Of a DNA stretch of 64,000 bases, positions 50,195 through 61,974 are shown piece by piece (the first letter of the stretch is position 1; each line of letters opens with the position of its first letter). Location of the stretch: contig JAILWY010000023.1 of the NCBI GenBank assembly GCA_022113835.1, forward strand, positions 11,840,001 to 11,904,000, in the 5' to 3' direction. The DNA comes from Atopsyche davidsoni. Taxonomy: Eukaryota > Arthropoda > Insecta > Trichoptera > Hydrobiosidae. The notes under the pieces are model-generated. The model saw only the letters and a list, made by a program, of their open reading frames with translations, was not told where the DNA came from and searched no databases. Position numbers and translations under genes: made by a program.

Positions 50195-51485
50195 TGGCGA
50201 AATAAAGAGTTGTATCATTTCATTTAAGGAGATTGCATGATTTTGTTTTACAAGTAATATTATTTTTATTATTATCATTTTGAGTTAAAGTTCTAGATAT
50301 ATTGTATATAAATAAAAAAAGACGTACATAGTTAAAAAAAAATGTATAAAAAGAGAAAATCCTTTTTTTTTAAATATGGTATTTTATATATATTTGTTTT
50401 AATAAAAATACAAGTGATTTTTCTAATTTATAAGAGTTATTAAGTTATTTTTAGTATCAAAAAATATTGGCAAACTTTTAATTAAATAGTATTTCAAATT
50501 ATTTATATTTTAAAATGTATTTTTTACAGTTTAAATATACACAAACTATGTCAGTCGTTCCAAATATGTTTCGTGTATTTATAATTTCTTATTCGCTGAC
50601 TAAGCTCATACTTTAAATTTGTTTATAGCATTTATTTACATTAATGTGTTATTGTAGTTCTGTATCATAATTCAAAGCGACATTATTAAGATGTCATTAC
50701 ATGGAAATAAAATACTTTTATCTTAATTTGGTGTCTGAATAAATTTGCGGCATAATAATTGTCAAGTACAAAAACACCTGCTGAAGGTTTATTGTCATAT
50801 TGTTCAATAAATATTTCGTATTCTCCACCCACAGTAAGAATATTTAGTCGCGTGTTGCTATAGTGTATCTAGGAAAATCTTTTTTCAACTGATCGAAATT
50901 TCTGTCACTATAGAAACGATGTAAGAAATTAAAAAGTGTATTTTAGTTTATTGTCTTCTTTTAAAAAAAAATATTTAGTTAAACGTTAGTTTAAGTAGAT
51001 TTGAAAGTTTAATTCAAATGGATTGTTTATTTTGGTGATTATTTTGATTTGATTCGCTGGAAATACAAACATGCATCATGGACAATAGTTAGTCAAATAA
51101 AAGTATTACATAATTAGTTTATTGATAAACTGGTTTTGTAAAATTAAAAAAAAAATTACGCGTTCTCATAGCAGCCTCATATTATTTTTAATACTTTTAC
51201 AAATACTATCAAAACTGACAGCAAAACCATTTTAACAGCTGTTTTTAAGGTTTGAATTGTCTTTGAAAATTGTCTTGAATACTGTCTTAAATAATACGAT
51301 TGACGCACTTATACTTATGATAACTTTTTAATTAAAAATATCATTAATAAACTGAAATCTCAGTCCACTTGAGAAATTTAAAAAAATTATAATAATTCTG
51401 TACAAGAAAGTAATACAGTATATGTATACTGAAGTGTCATATATCTGAAATCGTAGCATCAAATAGAACGGAAACATTTGTTGCA
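50195..51485. other. AT-rich spacer
   Basis: No gene or repeat supported. Confidence 0.6.
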
Positions 51486-51489
51486 CTCC

Positions 51490-52135
51490 GTATTTAATAA
51501 AAGTGGTAGCTCTTCGGAGGGAGTTATACGACGCGTATAACGTGCTTTTAAAGAGGCAGTTTAATGCTACTTCAGGAATGTCGAGCTCCGAGCCCATCGC
51601 GCGGAGCAGCAGGCCATAAACCGAGCTTGTAAATCAGGAAAAAATTTAAATATCACTAACAATAAAGAAGCCACGCATAAAGCTTTCGGAACGGAGCGCA
51701 TCGTAAATACGGACTTGTCTTATGCAACAATTTGGAAAAATCGAATTTACGTTTTACGAATTTGTTGAGATGGTCGCAATCTTAATGCGGCATCGACAGG
51801 CTCACGACATGTCGTTTTTTGGCGATTAACGCCGGGCGGGGGAATTATGCTGATCCGGGCCGCGAGATAGCCGCGGAGTGAGACGAGTCGCGTCAGGGGT
51901 CGTCCCTCACCTGGCTATTATTTTTAAGTTGCAGATATGCCCGGCGAGATATGCGAGGAGGAGTCACGTTCATTAGGGCCTCTCTCCGAGACGACTCAAT
52001 GCGAGTGCTTGCGATCGTCACCCCCGCGCATGATACGCTTTCGTGCCGTATTCATTTTTGGCATTGCATTTTGGTTCAAATAAAGCTGCTAGACATACCC
52101 CGATTACTTGTGAAATGTTTCATTCATCAAATATG
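51490..52135. promoter_or_regulatory. Large GC-rich island with CATAAA words
   Basis: CCATAAA at 51614-51620 and GCATAAAG at 51675-51682, the latter followed by CTTTCGG as in the island at 49875. GC-richest at 51820-51910. The 61-codon plus frame at 51951-52136 is unsupported. Confidence 0.3.
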
Positions 52136-52344
52136 ACATGAAAATAAATATATAAATAAACGAACATAAATTCACGAATAACAGAATTGAAGTAAGAAAA
52201 AAGTTTTTACATGGTATTAAAAAGTCAACTTGTTATTTATTTTTAAAAGACTGGAGTTATTTTTCCCCAACATTTCATACATTCAAACGCGTTTACATTA
52301 ATTTGATATTTTAATCCATTTAATTCATGTTTTTTAATTAATTT

Positions 52345-52600
52345 TATAACAGTACTTGGATTCGCTTTTTTCCACCACTCTTCATATTAACAAAGTTATT
52401 GTTGCTAAAATCTGGCCGCTCGACACTTCCCAGGGACACCCGAGCGTGAGTTCTGCCAACCATAAAAAACCCAACCTGCAGACCTCCGAATTTATTTGTC
52501 AAGTCCGAAATACTTTCCTTACCAAAGACAATATTTCCTTCGGAGATCTCGCTGTGAGAGCTTCACGACTTTGGAGAAATGATAATTTACGCAGATAACA
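52345..52600 (+). other. Moderate island with an unrecognised 80-codon ORF
   Basis: The frame at 52356-52598 starts at TTG, not ATG, and ends ISFGDLAVRASRLWRNDNLRR. The SxxxAVRASRLW ending faintly resembles the C-terminal tail of LINE reverse transcriptases, but no other LINE sequence is present. I call no gene. Confidence 0.15.
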
Positions 52601-52604
52601 TATT

Positions 52605-53625
52605 TACCACACAACATACCGGGCGGCACTTACAATTTAATGTGAGTAATAATAAACGTTAAATCACAACTTAAATATTATTAGTTTCAACTTTTAATAG
52701 ATTTTTTAAGACGTGTGAAAGCATATATAAAATATAAATATACCGTAAATATTTGCCGAATTTCTTTCGTTGTGTATTATCAGTAACTCAAAGCACATCT
52801 CATAAGTCAAGATGAAAATTAAAACAAATGTATATGTTCGAGAGATATGGCGTTTGAGAAAATCTCCGAACTTAAGTTGGCAGATACTAAGTGGAATGTT
52901 TTGTTGCTTGAGCATGTGTGTGAAAAGACATAATCCAGCGATTTAAAGATGTGATAAACTAGACTTTTTGCTGTATATACATCCCTAAAAACTACGTTTT
53001 ATTGAAATCTTTAGCAAGTCAATAAAAAAATATCTTCATCTTGTTTAAGTAATTTGAAATAATGCAAAAGTAGCTCGAAAACCGATTTTTTATACAAAAT
53101 TTGATATATTATCTTTATTGCATAATTTTAAGTCGTAGGATACATGAATAAGATAGCACTCCTTCCTTACGATTGACTTTATGTTGACTAAAATATGTGA
53201 CCATGTTTTTGTAATAAAATTAAATAAATAATAAATGCAGTAAAATAATTGAAAAAAAAATCCAATGTTGGTTTTTTTAAAAATCGAAATTAACACAAAT
53301 GTATTCAAGATTGTTTTATATTTTGTGTACTGAAGAACTTTATTTACATCTGCTGCACGCCACTGATAGATTCCAGACATTGGGCACAAAAAAATAACAT
53401 AAAGAACCATACATGTAAGCTTATTAATTATTTGTAATTTATCTTAAAAAAGTACCTGAAATACCTGATTGCAATATTCATTGTTTTCAGTAAATACGTG
53501 TATAGTTTTTTTGTTAGAAAATTAGAATGGAACCCTGAAAAAAGTATTGTTTGTAAATATTTTTTTTATTTATACTCAGTAGAAAAGTAAGCATTTATCA
53601 GCGTTAATGTCAAAGTGCTTTTTCA
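52605..53625. other. AT-rich spacer with one element end
   Basis: CACGCCACTG at 53356-53365 matches the inverted end of the element at 6246-6984; no partner end is visible nearby. The 106-codon minus frame at 53090-53410 crosses this end and is AT-driven. Confidence 0.4.
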
Positions 53626-53629
53626 TATT

Positions 53630-53770
53630 TCCATGACGCGATATGAATTTCGGATATCCAAACATTTATAAAGTCCGAAGGCATTCCGATGCATTGTCTC
53701 GCGGAGACGTCACGCGCGGTGTCCCTCGCGGCTACGCACGGCTACGGCTTGATAAGTTGTTTCGAGTCTT
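53630..53770. promoter_or_regulatory. Small GC-rich island
   Basis: Short CpG-rich stretch without a frame, with a CGGCTACG-type word repeated near 53730-53750. Confidence 0.15.
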
Positions 53771-54210
53771 TATTTTAAAGGAAAATATTTGCCAATAACA
53801 AAAATAAACCACCAGTACTTTGTTTAACAACGGACTGACATTTTTATTAAGGATACTGTGTTTTTTTGCAAGTGTATTTACAGTTATAATAACTTTTCGC
53901 CGCCTTGAGCCTAGTACCGATGACGGATGTTTTCATGCGGTGTTTGTTTCTTAATCACGAATACACATAAATTATAGCACATTGATATGTAATATTTTAT
54001 AATAAGAAACACGTGGGAATATATGTTTTTTTTTGTATTTTGAAGAAAACGAATGATTCAATTCGTGACCACCTAGAGCAGTGGTCCCCAACCCTATGCC
54101 CGCGGGCACCATGGCGCCCGCCGATTGTTTTACGTGTGCCCGCCGCTGTGCGACCACGATAAAAAATATTTAAGTTTATATAAAAGGTATGAAAAAAATG
54201 AATATTAAAT

Positions 54211-54817
54211 AATTAAACTGAGAAATATAAGCAAAAATAATTATATCGTTATACTTTTCAAAAATAATAATTCTTTCCAAAAATTCATATTTAAGCCGGT
54301 TGAAATAGCATCTTATGGGTTAAGTTTGGTTTGTCTCTGTCTCTGAAATAACTTCCTCTAGTAATGCGTTCACGATATTGTTCAGATAATATAAATCTGA
54401 TATTTTTGCGGTAGTACAAGTGAGGTGAAATCTATGAGAATGTGTCTCTGATATTTTTGCGATAGGACTAGCGAGGTGAAAGCTATGTGAAAGTGTCTCT
54501 GATATTTTTGCGTTGGTAAAAGTAAGGTGAAAGCTACGTGAAAGTCTGTCTGATATTTTTGCGTTGATACAAGTGAAGTGAAATTAATGTGAAAGTGTCT
54601 CCGATATTTTTGCGATATGACTGGTGAGGTGAATGCTATGTAAAAGTGTCTCTGATATTTTTGCATTGGTAAAAGTAATGTGGAATCAATGTGAAAGTGT
54701 CTCCGATATTTTTGCGTTGGTACATGTGAAGTCAAAGCTATGTGAAAGTCTACCTTATATTTTTGCGATAGGACGATAACTAAACAGAGAAATATGCCCG
54801 AAAATAATTATATCGTT
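54211..54817. repeat. 40-bp direct repeat flanking the minisatellite
   Basis: The segments 54211-54250 and 54778-54817 match at 34 of 40 positions without gaps, ending AATAATTATATCGTT. They bracket the 51-bp tandem array, so the array lies inside a larger duplication. Confidence 0.7.
54395..54773. repeat. 51-bp minisatellite, about 7.4 copies
   Basis: TATTTTTGC recurs exactly every 51 bp at 54401, 54452, 54503, 54554, 54605, 54656, 54707 and 54758. Because 51 is 3 x 17, the minus strand stays open (54735-54382, 117 codons) as a 17-residue repeat such as QKYQRHFHIAFTSLVLS. The frame begins inside the array and lies in a transposon, so translation is doubtful. Confidence 0.92.
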
Positions 54818-55169
54818 GACTGTTTCCAGGTTGTGAAAAAACCCATTTGGATTAAAAGAATACTTCTTTTGATGCAGATTTTTTGTCTTCATTGTATGAT
54901 TATATATACAAGCTGGACACAATCGTAATCGCCTTAGAATGAACTTAATTGCTGTTTATCACTTGTTTAAAGTAGTCTCGAAGTCTTCCGGTTGCCGGAA
55001 AAGTCTAAATGTGAATTGTATTTTAATTATTGTAGTAACTTATTAGAATATTTACTGAACTCAGTGTTCTACGTTTGACAGATTATTATAATAAGGTGTT
55101 TTTTTTTTTTTTTCACAATTCATAGAGTTCACTTAAGCACCATCTTGTACGCCCGTGGGCACTGGAAAT

Positions 55170-55695
55170 ATTAGAAATAACTTATTTCGTTTGTTAGATA
55201 AATTGATAGGTGGGTAGTTGAGTTTCGCTTTATCATGAACATGAAAATTTCACAACGACCGGTATAAAATAAAATTATAAATGAAGAGTTTTTTCTTCCA
55301 TGTTAAATTTCTGTTTAAGTTAAAGCTCTATTATCATTACATTTTCACATTCTTATCATACTTCAATTGCTTTCAGAGGAGGTCGGTAACAATTATTTAT
55401 CCTGGGCCGATCTTATTATTTTGGCTGTACTCCTGCCTTAATCACTGTCACGAATTCCGTATTTACGTTTACTTTCATCTTACAATTCCTCTTATTCCTT
55501 GAATTTTTTATAAAATAAAATCAGTTGTATAAAGCTATATTAGATATTTCTAAAAATATGATCGATATAGGATGTCTTATATTTATAGCATCGTTTTTAC
55601 CATTTCATATTTAATTGTAGCTTGTTACTAAAGCCGAAATCAGTATTGAATTAAATACACCTGCGAAAATTTCAGATGTGCTATTAGCAATCGAT
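55170..55695. other. AT-rich spacer
   Basis: No supported gene. The frame at 55281-55502 is Phe/Tyr-rich by composition. Confidence 0.5.
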
Positions 55696-55699
55696 AACA

Positions 55700-56340
55700 A
55701 TAATACGCCTTCTGTAAATAAACTCCCTATCTCCTAAGAATATCATAATATAATCTTTCAAAGTAAAAGCCACGGTATTCAAATACGCATCTCTACCATT
55801 CTTGCAGAGCAACCCTCGCTGCAGCCGGAGTCGCCAACATATTACTGGCATTGTAGCGAGAGGTAGCGATAGCATTTATCTCACGACCGGATGATAGATA
55901 TAACAATGAGGGGAATGTAATTAAATTCTTCATCCGAGCATGAAATAGTTTCCAATAAGTCGTTACCATTTCAGCGCGGACGTTGCAATGCGCCTCTGAG
56001 GTACACTCCTTCAATTTGCGTATATCAGTAGTGGCGGGGGAAAATCCCCAGTGCGCGCGCACGGCCGTTGAATTAATAATGGCGTCCTCTATTCAAATTC
56101 AAATTGACTTCTGTATTTATTGCCTTTGAGGGGTCCAACCGGAGTTATATCTGGGCCACCTCTACTCAAGGCCGGGGGGATTTGCTAATGTCACCACGCG
56201 TAGGTTTTCCCGCAAAAAAATGGATATACTTGCTAAGAAGTATATTGCAAGTCGTATGTCTTTTTATCGACTGTCAAGTGTGGAGTAATTAGATTAAAAG
56301 CATACTCCGGCAACCGAATACCTTTCGCATGATTGAGGCT
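55700..56340. promoter_or_regulatory. Broad moderate island
   Basis: GC-richest at 55800-55860 and 55970-56190. Frames on both strands (55684-56062 minus, 56104-56292 plus) lack domains. A small TA run follows at 56371-56382. Confidence 0.2.
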
Positions 56341-56639
56341 CGCACGATTGTGTGAGGTGCTTTTATTCTATATATATATATTTAATACTTTGACATGGTT
56401 TTGCTATCAGCGGACATTGAGTGTTTTGCATAAATTTTCTAACAAAAAAACGTATTTACAAAAAAATATTCTGAACCTGAATTTACAACCGCCATTAAAT
56501 TATTTTTCATAGCTCGCAGTTATATTTGATTAAATAGCGTTTCCAATTATAATTAATTTTGAAGGATAAACATATAAATCTCAATGTGCCCATCGAGAGT
56601 AGATTGTTATTTTAAAATAGTTCTGGAAGCCACTTATTC

Positions 56640-56740
56640 TTGATACCTCCGGCCCCCTGCACGGGTGGCTCTGATTATGCGGTGGCTGAGGCGCCCTGAC
56701 CACGGGAGGCCCGGAATTAAGCGATTTTAGCGATGCTTTA
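56640..56740. promoter_or_regulatory. Small GC-rich island
   Basis: About 100 bp, G/C-rich, with GGTGGCTCTG and GGTGGCTGAG words. No frame. Confidence 0.15.
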
Positions 56741-57239
56741 GAGTTCTCTTTGTTTCTAATATCAAATTGCCTTTTATAAACTTGTTTTTTTGTGTAGTAT
56801 ATAAAATTAATAGCTCAGTAACGGTAAATACTAACCTATTCAAAAGATATTTAAATATATCTAGGTTATACTAAGTATTGTGTGAACACGCATGTAGATC
56901 TGATAATATTTTGAAACACGTGTCTCACATATAATATAAATTTAAATATCTAGAATAACTTTGAAGCAATTTTGTCATAAAACCCTACAAAAATATTAAT
57001 TAGTCATGACGTTAATTATCGACGTGGATAAAACTGGACTTCAATAATTTAATAGATATTTTTACGCAATATAAAAATAAGACGTAAACCTCAATTTAGT
57101 TTTATTGTAGGTATGTTTGAAGTCTTTTTTTAACTTTTGAAAGTGCAAATGCAAAGAGTATTATATTTTCGAGTTCTATAACATAAAATATAAATATAAA
57201 TAAAATAATATATATTCATAATTTTAAATGATTTTCTAG

Positions 57240-57540
57240 CCCCCCCATACGCCCACGTGTTTATTATTAATGATAAGCCGAAGGCGAGTGATACCAGGCG
57301 TGGTACAGTTTACGAGCGCCTTTACTATGCCGGCTCCTTAAAGAGCGCGCATTGGTCGATCAATTGTTGCTACAAGCAGACGATGACACCGTCTGCATTT
57401 ATTAAGCTCGCCTATGACAGTCGCCAAGAACGTACAAGGAATTTGTCTTATAGCTCCCTTTGTACGGAAGCGCCATACTCAGTGCAGTTTGCGTGCTTAA
57501 GTTTGACTACCAAAGTGCTCTTTCAAAGCATGTTTTTGTA
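57240..57540. promoter_or_regulatory. Island with TTTATTATTAATGATAA
   Basis: CACGTG at 57254-57259 is followed by a homeodomain-rich TTTATTATTAATGATAA run. The 94-codon plus frame lacks a known domain. Confidence 0.25.
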
Positions 57541-57544
57541 ACAA

Positions 57545-58095
57545 TTACATAAAAGTTTAACTAAATTAGTTTTAAATAAATTATAAAAAGAATCTATTTT
57601 GAAAAATATATTGAATTATGTATAGTCAGTTTTTTTGGCGGGGCAGGTCTGAGATGTGAAAAATGTGATATATATTTATTGCGAAATCCATAAAGTGCAT
57701 CTCGTTTTACATGCTACATTTTTGTATACCTGAGTTGAGTTTTTCTGATGAACTGAGTTTACAGTTTAACATAATAATAAGAAAAAGGGCGAAGCTTTGA
57801 CATAACAAATATTTTGAAAGAATTTATTTAAGTATACACTGATTGAATTCTTCTAAAATAAGGTTGTAAACACATATCTAAAAATGATATGACTGATAAA
57901 ATCTTGAATATAAATGCATTATTTTTTTGCAATTAACGAATTCGGTGTGACTTTTAACAATGAAATTAAATAATATATCAAACAATAGTGGTGATAAATA
58001 ACGTAAAAAAATATTTTTGTTAAAAATATGTATACAAGGATGGAGACTAATGCTGTTCCGTACAATTACTCTAATGCAAAACAAAAATAACTCAA
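57545..58095. other. AT-rich spacer
   Basis: No supported feature. Confidence 0.6.
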
Positions 58096-58099
58096 ACAC

Positions 58100-58350
58100 T
58101 TTATTGTGATTGCGCGCCGTACAGGATCAAACAATACGCAGATTGATCAAATCGCGCGCCCCATTAAACAGACAGATCTACGCAACGGAGCCTCCGGGAC
58201 GCCACCCTTAAATCAGCTGCTCAATTACCCGACCGGCACGCACCGACCCTCGCATCTCCGCGCGTGCTCGGCCCTTGCGCCGCCGTGATCGATCCCCTAC
58301 TGCAAGCACGTAATGATCAATACATCGCTGGAGGTGATGACACTGTCTTT
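58100..58350. promoter_or_regulatory. GC-rich island
   Basis: CGCGCC and TTGATC words repeat at both ends (TTGATCAAAT near 58142; GATCAATAC near 58314). The 60-codon frame ends inside it. No domain. Confidence 0.2.
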
Positions 58351-58354
58351 TGAT

Positions 58355-59275
58355 TTACGACATATTTTAAGAAAAAATAAAAAAATTATAAGATAACGGT
58401 ATATCAATGACAAGACGTATTCACGTGTTCATATATATATATAAGAATCACTAAAAACTATATTTGGAATATGGTGATGTGTATTGAGCGCAGATATTTT
58501 ATTTATTCAAGATTTATGGCTGCAAAACGTCATTTTTAATTATTGATGATACCAGTTTGATCTTTGGGCTGGGGAGATTGTAGTTTAAGTGTTATGTAAA
58601 AATAATTTATAGCTATTTTAAGGTGATTACTGTTTGTTTTATTTGAATGATTAAATTAATACTGTAAAAATGCTGTTATACGACGGGGCTGATCGAAATG
58701 CATAATTCTTGAATAGTAATTATACGCCATAAGCGTGAACATTTTGATATTAGGAAAAGAGATTTTTTGATTTATTACAAAAATTTGAATGTTATTAATA
58801 ATATTGAATTGAGGTTTTGTAATTTTGTATGTTTGGTTTTTTTTAAATTCAGATTTTCAATGATTTTCAGGTCGATTTCTCAATTAATGATAAATTTTTT
58901 AAAAATATACTAGATAGTAGTAAATTAACCTTCGGATTCCGCTTTCTTATGTAAGCGAAGTAGTTTTTGAATGTGGTCTAATTGTTGTATTTAAAACAAT
59001 ATAATATTATGTCTTCCAATTCATAAGCAAAGAAAACAATAGTCAAACTCTTAATAAGATATACACAGCTATAGTGTTTAAGCTTGAATGTCTACCGCTT
59101 GCAAAATTTCCAAAAAAAAATTCCAAATTTAATACTTCGTTATTTCAAAAATGCGATTTTCGCACTACCAACATGTTTTTTTTACATCAATAAGAATTTA
59201 AGTGAAATGGTTTACTTATAAATTTACAAATATACACAGACATTGTCGTTTAAAAACGGATAAAATGTTAATTTT
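58355..59275. other. AT-rich spacer with TA run
   Basis: A TA run lies near 58431-58443. Nothing else supported. Confidence 0.55.
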
Positions 59276-59279
59276 TTTC

Positions 59280-59880
59280 ATTGTTTTTATTGAGTAAATT
59301 GAAATTTAACGCACGCGGAGAGCATACAAATCCCGAGAAAGATGCGTTACATATCAAGTTTCATGTTTTCTCTTATTTTCGTATTTACTGCCGACCAAAA
59401 AGAGATAAGACAATTTATCTCAAATCCACAAGAAAGAGAAACGAAGTGTCACTCCCGACAGCGCAGACCCACCGAACTTAATTTCAGCCTCTCACTTCGC
59501 GGCCGGCCATCTGTTTTTACAATCTCATGAATCCTCAATTTAAAGCAATCCTCGCTCTGTTTTGATCCGCGGAGGCTGTGCGCTGTCGTTAGGCGGCGGC
59601 GGTTTCCGAGGGCTATAGGTCGTTGATCGTCAAAAGATTTCGTGCAAGTCAGAAGGGTCAAGTGCCACTTTTCCCACTCCTGCGAGATGCTCTCTCTCGC
59701 GGCGAGCCATCGTTATGTCGGCGCTGCGCAAAGCATCTCGATATCATTTCTTCTGCGCGGTGTCACTACGATCCGCAGAAGGAAAAATGTGGACCTGCTG
59801 GCAGGTTGTTGTTGTAGAAATATTACCGTGACATTATTAAATAATACCGCAGGAGTGACCGGTAGTTTAATATAAAAATA
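59280..59880. promoter_or_regulatory. Large GC-richer island
   Basis: GC-rich parts at 59450-59620 and 59640-59815. Four mutually overlapping frames on both strands are open at once, so none is convincing. Confidence 0.2.
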
Positions 59881-60123
59881 AAGCAGTATCTATAAAAAAG
59901 TAATACAATTATCTAAGTATACTCGTATATTTAACAATTAAACCAATTTATGTTACAGCACTTTTAACAATTATAATTTTATTTATACAATCATCATTTC
60001 CATATCATTGAATAGAAATATGTTCAATGCTTAAAAAAATGGTCAAAATTAAATCCGGCTAAAACTATTAAAGGTTAACAGTTATGAAAGGATTCTTTTA
60101 AATTAAAAATAAATATGTAAAAC

Positions 60124-60131
60124 CTCTAAAG
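60124..60131. repeat. 8-bp target duplication CTCTAAAG, copy 1
   Basis: Left target-site copy of the first hAT element. Identical to 60598-60605 and one base different from CTCAAAAG at 60988-60995. Confidence 0.85.
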
Positions 60132-60597
60132 CGTGGGTGGTCAACCTTTTTCAAGAGCCGGGCCAGATTACGGAAATGAGATTTCCTACCGGGCTGTTTT
60201 TAATGAAGTTACAACAAATATGTGAATCAAACATAATCATACATAATACAAAAAATAATAATGAAAAATAAAAAAAATATAATAAATTTTAGTGAGACGT
60301 CTGATTTTTTTGTCAGAAATAAGTGCATCAATGTTGTTGCTACAAGCAAACAGTTATCCAAACACTCATCACTAATTCGTATTCTCATATGAGACTTAAT
60401 ATGCTTCATTCGAGGTAAAGCTGTTCATACGAGTAAGTGTTTCCAAATAGCGAAATCATCGATAGAGCATGTTTGTATAATGCAGGATATTTCTCCTTGC
60501 CCAAATATATTTTGTAAAACATATGCATATATGTATATTGCATATGCTCCGCGGGGCAAAAATAAACACCCCGCGGGCCGCGGTTTGGCCACCCATG
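60132..60597. mobile_element. Non-autonomous hAT element 1
   Basis: The left end is CGTGGGTGGTCAACC. The right end on the opposite strand is CATGGGTGGCCAAACC, with the G/C-rich subterminal zone usual for hAT elements. Perfect 8-bp duplications CTCTAAAG border it. The 466-bp interior is AT-rich and has no transposase, so it depended on another element for movement. Confidence 0.85.
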
Positions 60598-60605
60598 CTC
60601 TAAAG

Positions 60606-60987
60606 CAGTGCTTCTCAAAGTGGTCCCTACGGACCCCAGGGGGTCCTTAGACAATTAAAATCGATTTGGGGGTCCAGCGATTGGTCCGCGCAAGGTTTAA
60701 TATAAAATAAAAAAATTGTGACACATTGATGAATACATTATTAGCGATTTTTACGTCCTAAGTATAATATAAATATATACAGGTAGGCTAATACAGGAAC
60801 GCAATAGAGTCAATACTTGCACCAACTAGTCTATATTATGAATTTATGTAGTTTTTGTAGGGGTCCGTGGGCAAGTTTTTACTATGAAAGGCGGTCCGTG
60901 GGCAAGTTTGGACCACGAAAGGGGGTCCGTGGACAAATTTTGAGTATGAAAAGGGGTCCGTGGGCCAAGGGAGTTTGAGAGCCTCTG
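60606..60987. mobile_element. Non-autonomous hAT element 2
   Basis: The ends CAGTGCTTCTCAAA (60606) and, inverted, CAGAGGCTCTCAAA (60987) match at 11 of 14. Subterminal GGTCC/GGACC words repeat. Eight-base duplications CTCTAAAG and CTCAAAAG (one mismatch) flank it. Its ends differ from element 1, so it is another family, yet it lies directly against it with the same 8 bases between. The interior is partly a 31-bp tandem repeat. Confidence 0.85.
60860..60968. repeat. 31-bp tandem repeat, 3.5 copies
   Basis: Units begin GGGGTCCGTGGGCAAG at 60860, 60891, 60922 and 60953, with a few substitutions. The array runs into the right end of hAT element 2 and seems to be an amplified subterminal segment. 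Confidence 0.9.
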
Positions 60988-61295
60988 CTCAAAAGCCTGC
61001 GCTCGCGTCACAGCTGACTGTATGGAGTGTTGAGCTAAGTGCGGGGCTCGGTGCGGGGGTCAGTGGGGGAGGCAGAGTGAGGCTGGGTTGGGGGCTCGGT
61101 GGGGGCGCGGCGGGGGACGCAGGGCTGCGCGTATTCCGCGCACGTCTGCCGTACAATGGGCGCATCTGGCCCCGGCTGATTCATGCGTGGCGAGGAGGCT
61201 GCGTCTGCCTCCACCCGACCAGCCCTTGAGGAAGCCGACGGCTGATCTTATCACAGCTGCAGAGTTATTGTTGCCGTGCGATTGATGGAATATCA
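60988..61295. promoter_or_regulatory. GC-rich island with G-quadruplex motif
   Basis: At 61085-61116 four G-tracts (three to five G) are separated by loops of 2, 6 and 6 bases, a strict quadruplex pattern. Two further five-G tracts precede it (61055-61059, 61065-61069). Frames on both strands are open by composition; the plus one is Gly-rich with no domain. Candidate CpG-rich promoter or regulatory island. Confidence 0.35.
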
Positions 61296-61970
61296 CATTT
61301 AAATTTGAATATCTAAACATTTCAAAGAATTTTCCCCGACGGTCGAAAAAAAATTGTGACTCAAAATACACACGTCAATAAAACATGTTTTAAGTTTGGA
61401 TGGTTTTGTGTTTATTGATATTATGAGATTAGACCTAATGGCGTCTTGTGAAGATGTACGTCTTAAATTTTCTTTTGCGTCTATGATGTTGGTTGACCAC
61501 GAAGATTGTGCGGTGGTCAAATAAAATTGTTTAAATAATATGTATCAAAATAAATTAAAGCCTTCTTCACTGTCTGTTAAATAGCTATTGTTTTGTAAAA
61601 GTGCTGGTTATTGTATATATTTTAATTGCTAAAGTACAAGTTATTTTATTTTTACTGCTGTTGGTTTATTTTCATATATTTAATAAATGTGTGTTGAAAT
61701 ACTGTTTTATAATCATAATGGTAAAGTATAAAATTGATTACGAATAAAGATAATTATCCAATTACCTATCTGAAATCAGAACACTTCACAGGTCTAGCAA
61801 AATAAGTTGTCGTGGGAAAGATCAACCCAAAGTTAATCAGTATAAAAAATTTACACTACAATATTCATTGTGAGTATCCATAATATTTAAATTTTATAGC
61901 ACCAATTTACATAGGGTAATATAGATTGAGAGCCGCAGATTGATCCGTATATATATTTTGAACTCAAATT
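61296..61970. other. AT-rich spacer
   Basis: No supported feature. The 73-codon minus frame at 61299-61520 resembles nothing known. Confidence 0.55.
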
Positions 61971-61974
61971 GCAC

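Larger units (their letters stand above)
54079..55164. mobile_element. hAT-like non-autonomous element
   Basis: The left end reads CAGTGGTCCCCAACCC, typical of hAT termini, followed by a G/C-rich subterminal part (GCCCGCGGGCACC). The right end carries the matching subterminal word in inverse (GCCCGTGGGCACTG, ending 55164), but the GTCCCCAACC portion is missing, so that side seems shortened. No 8-bp duplication is evident. The interior holds a 51-bp minisatellite and no transposase. Confidence 0.6.

Noticed and set aside
52356..52598. 80-codon frame ending AVRASRLW as a LINE reverse-transcriptase tail
   Set aside because: It starts at TTG, no upstream LINE sequence or other motif is present, and the resemblance is only a few residues.
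54382..54735. 117-codon minus-strand ORF as a repeat-containing protein
   Set aside because: It is the translation of a minisatellite whose period is a multiple of three, starts inside the array and lies in a hAT-like element.
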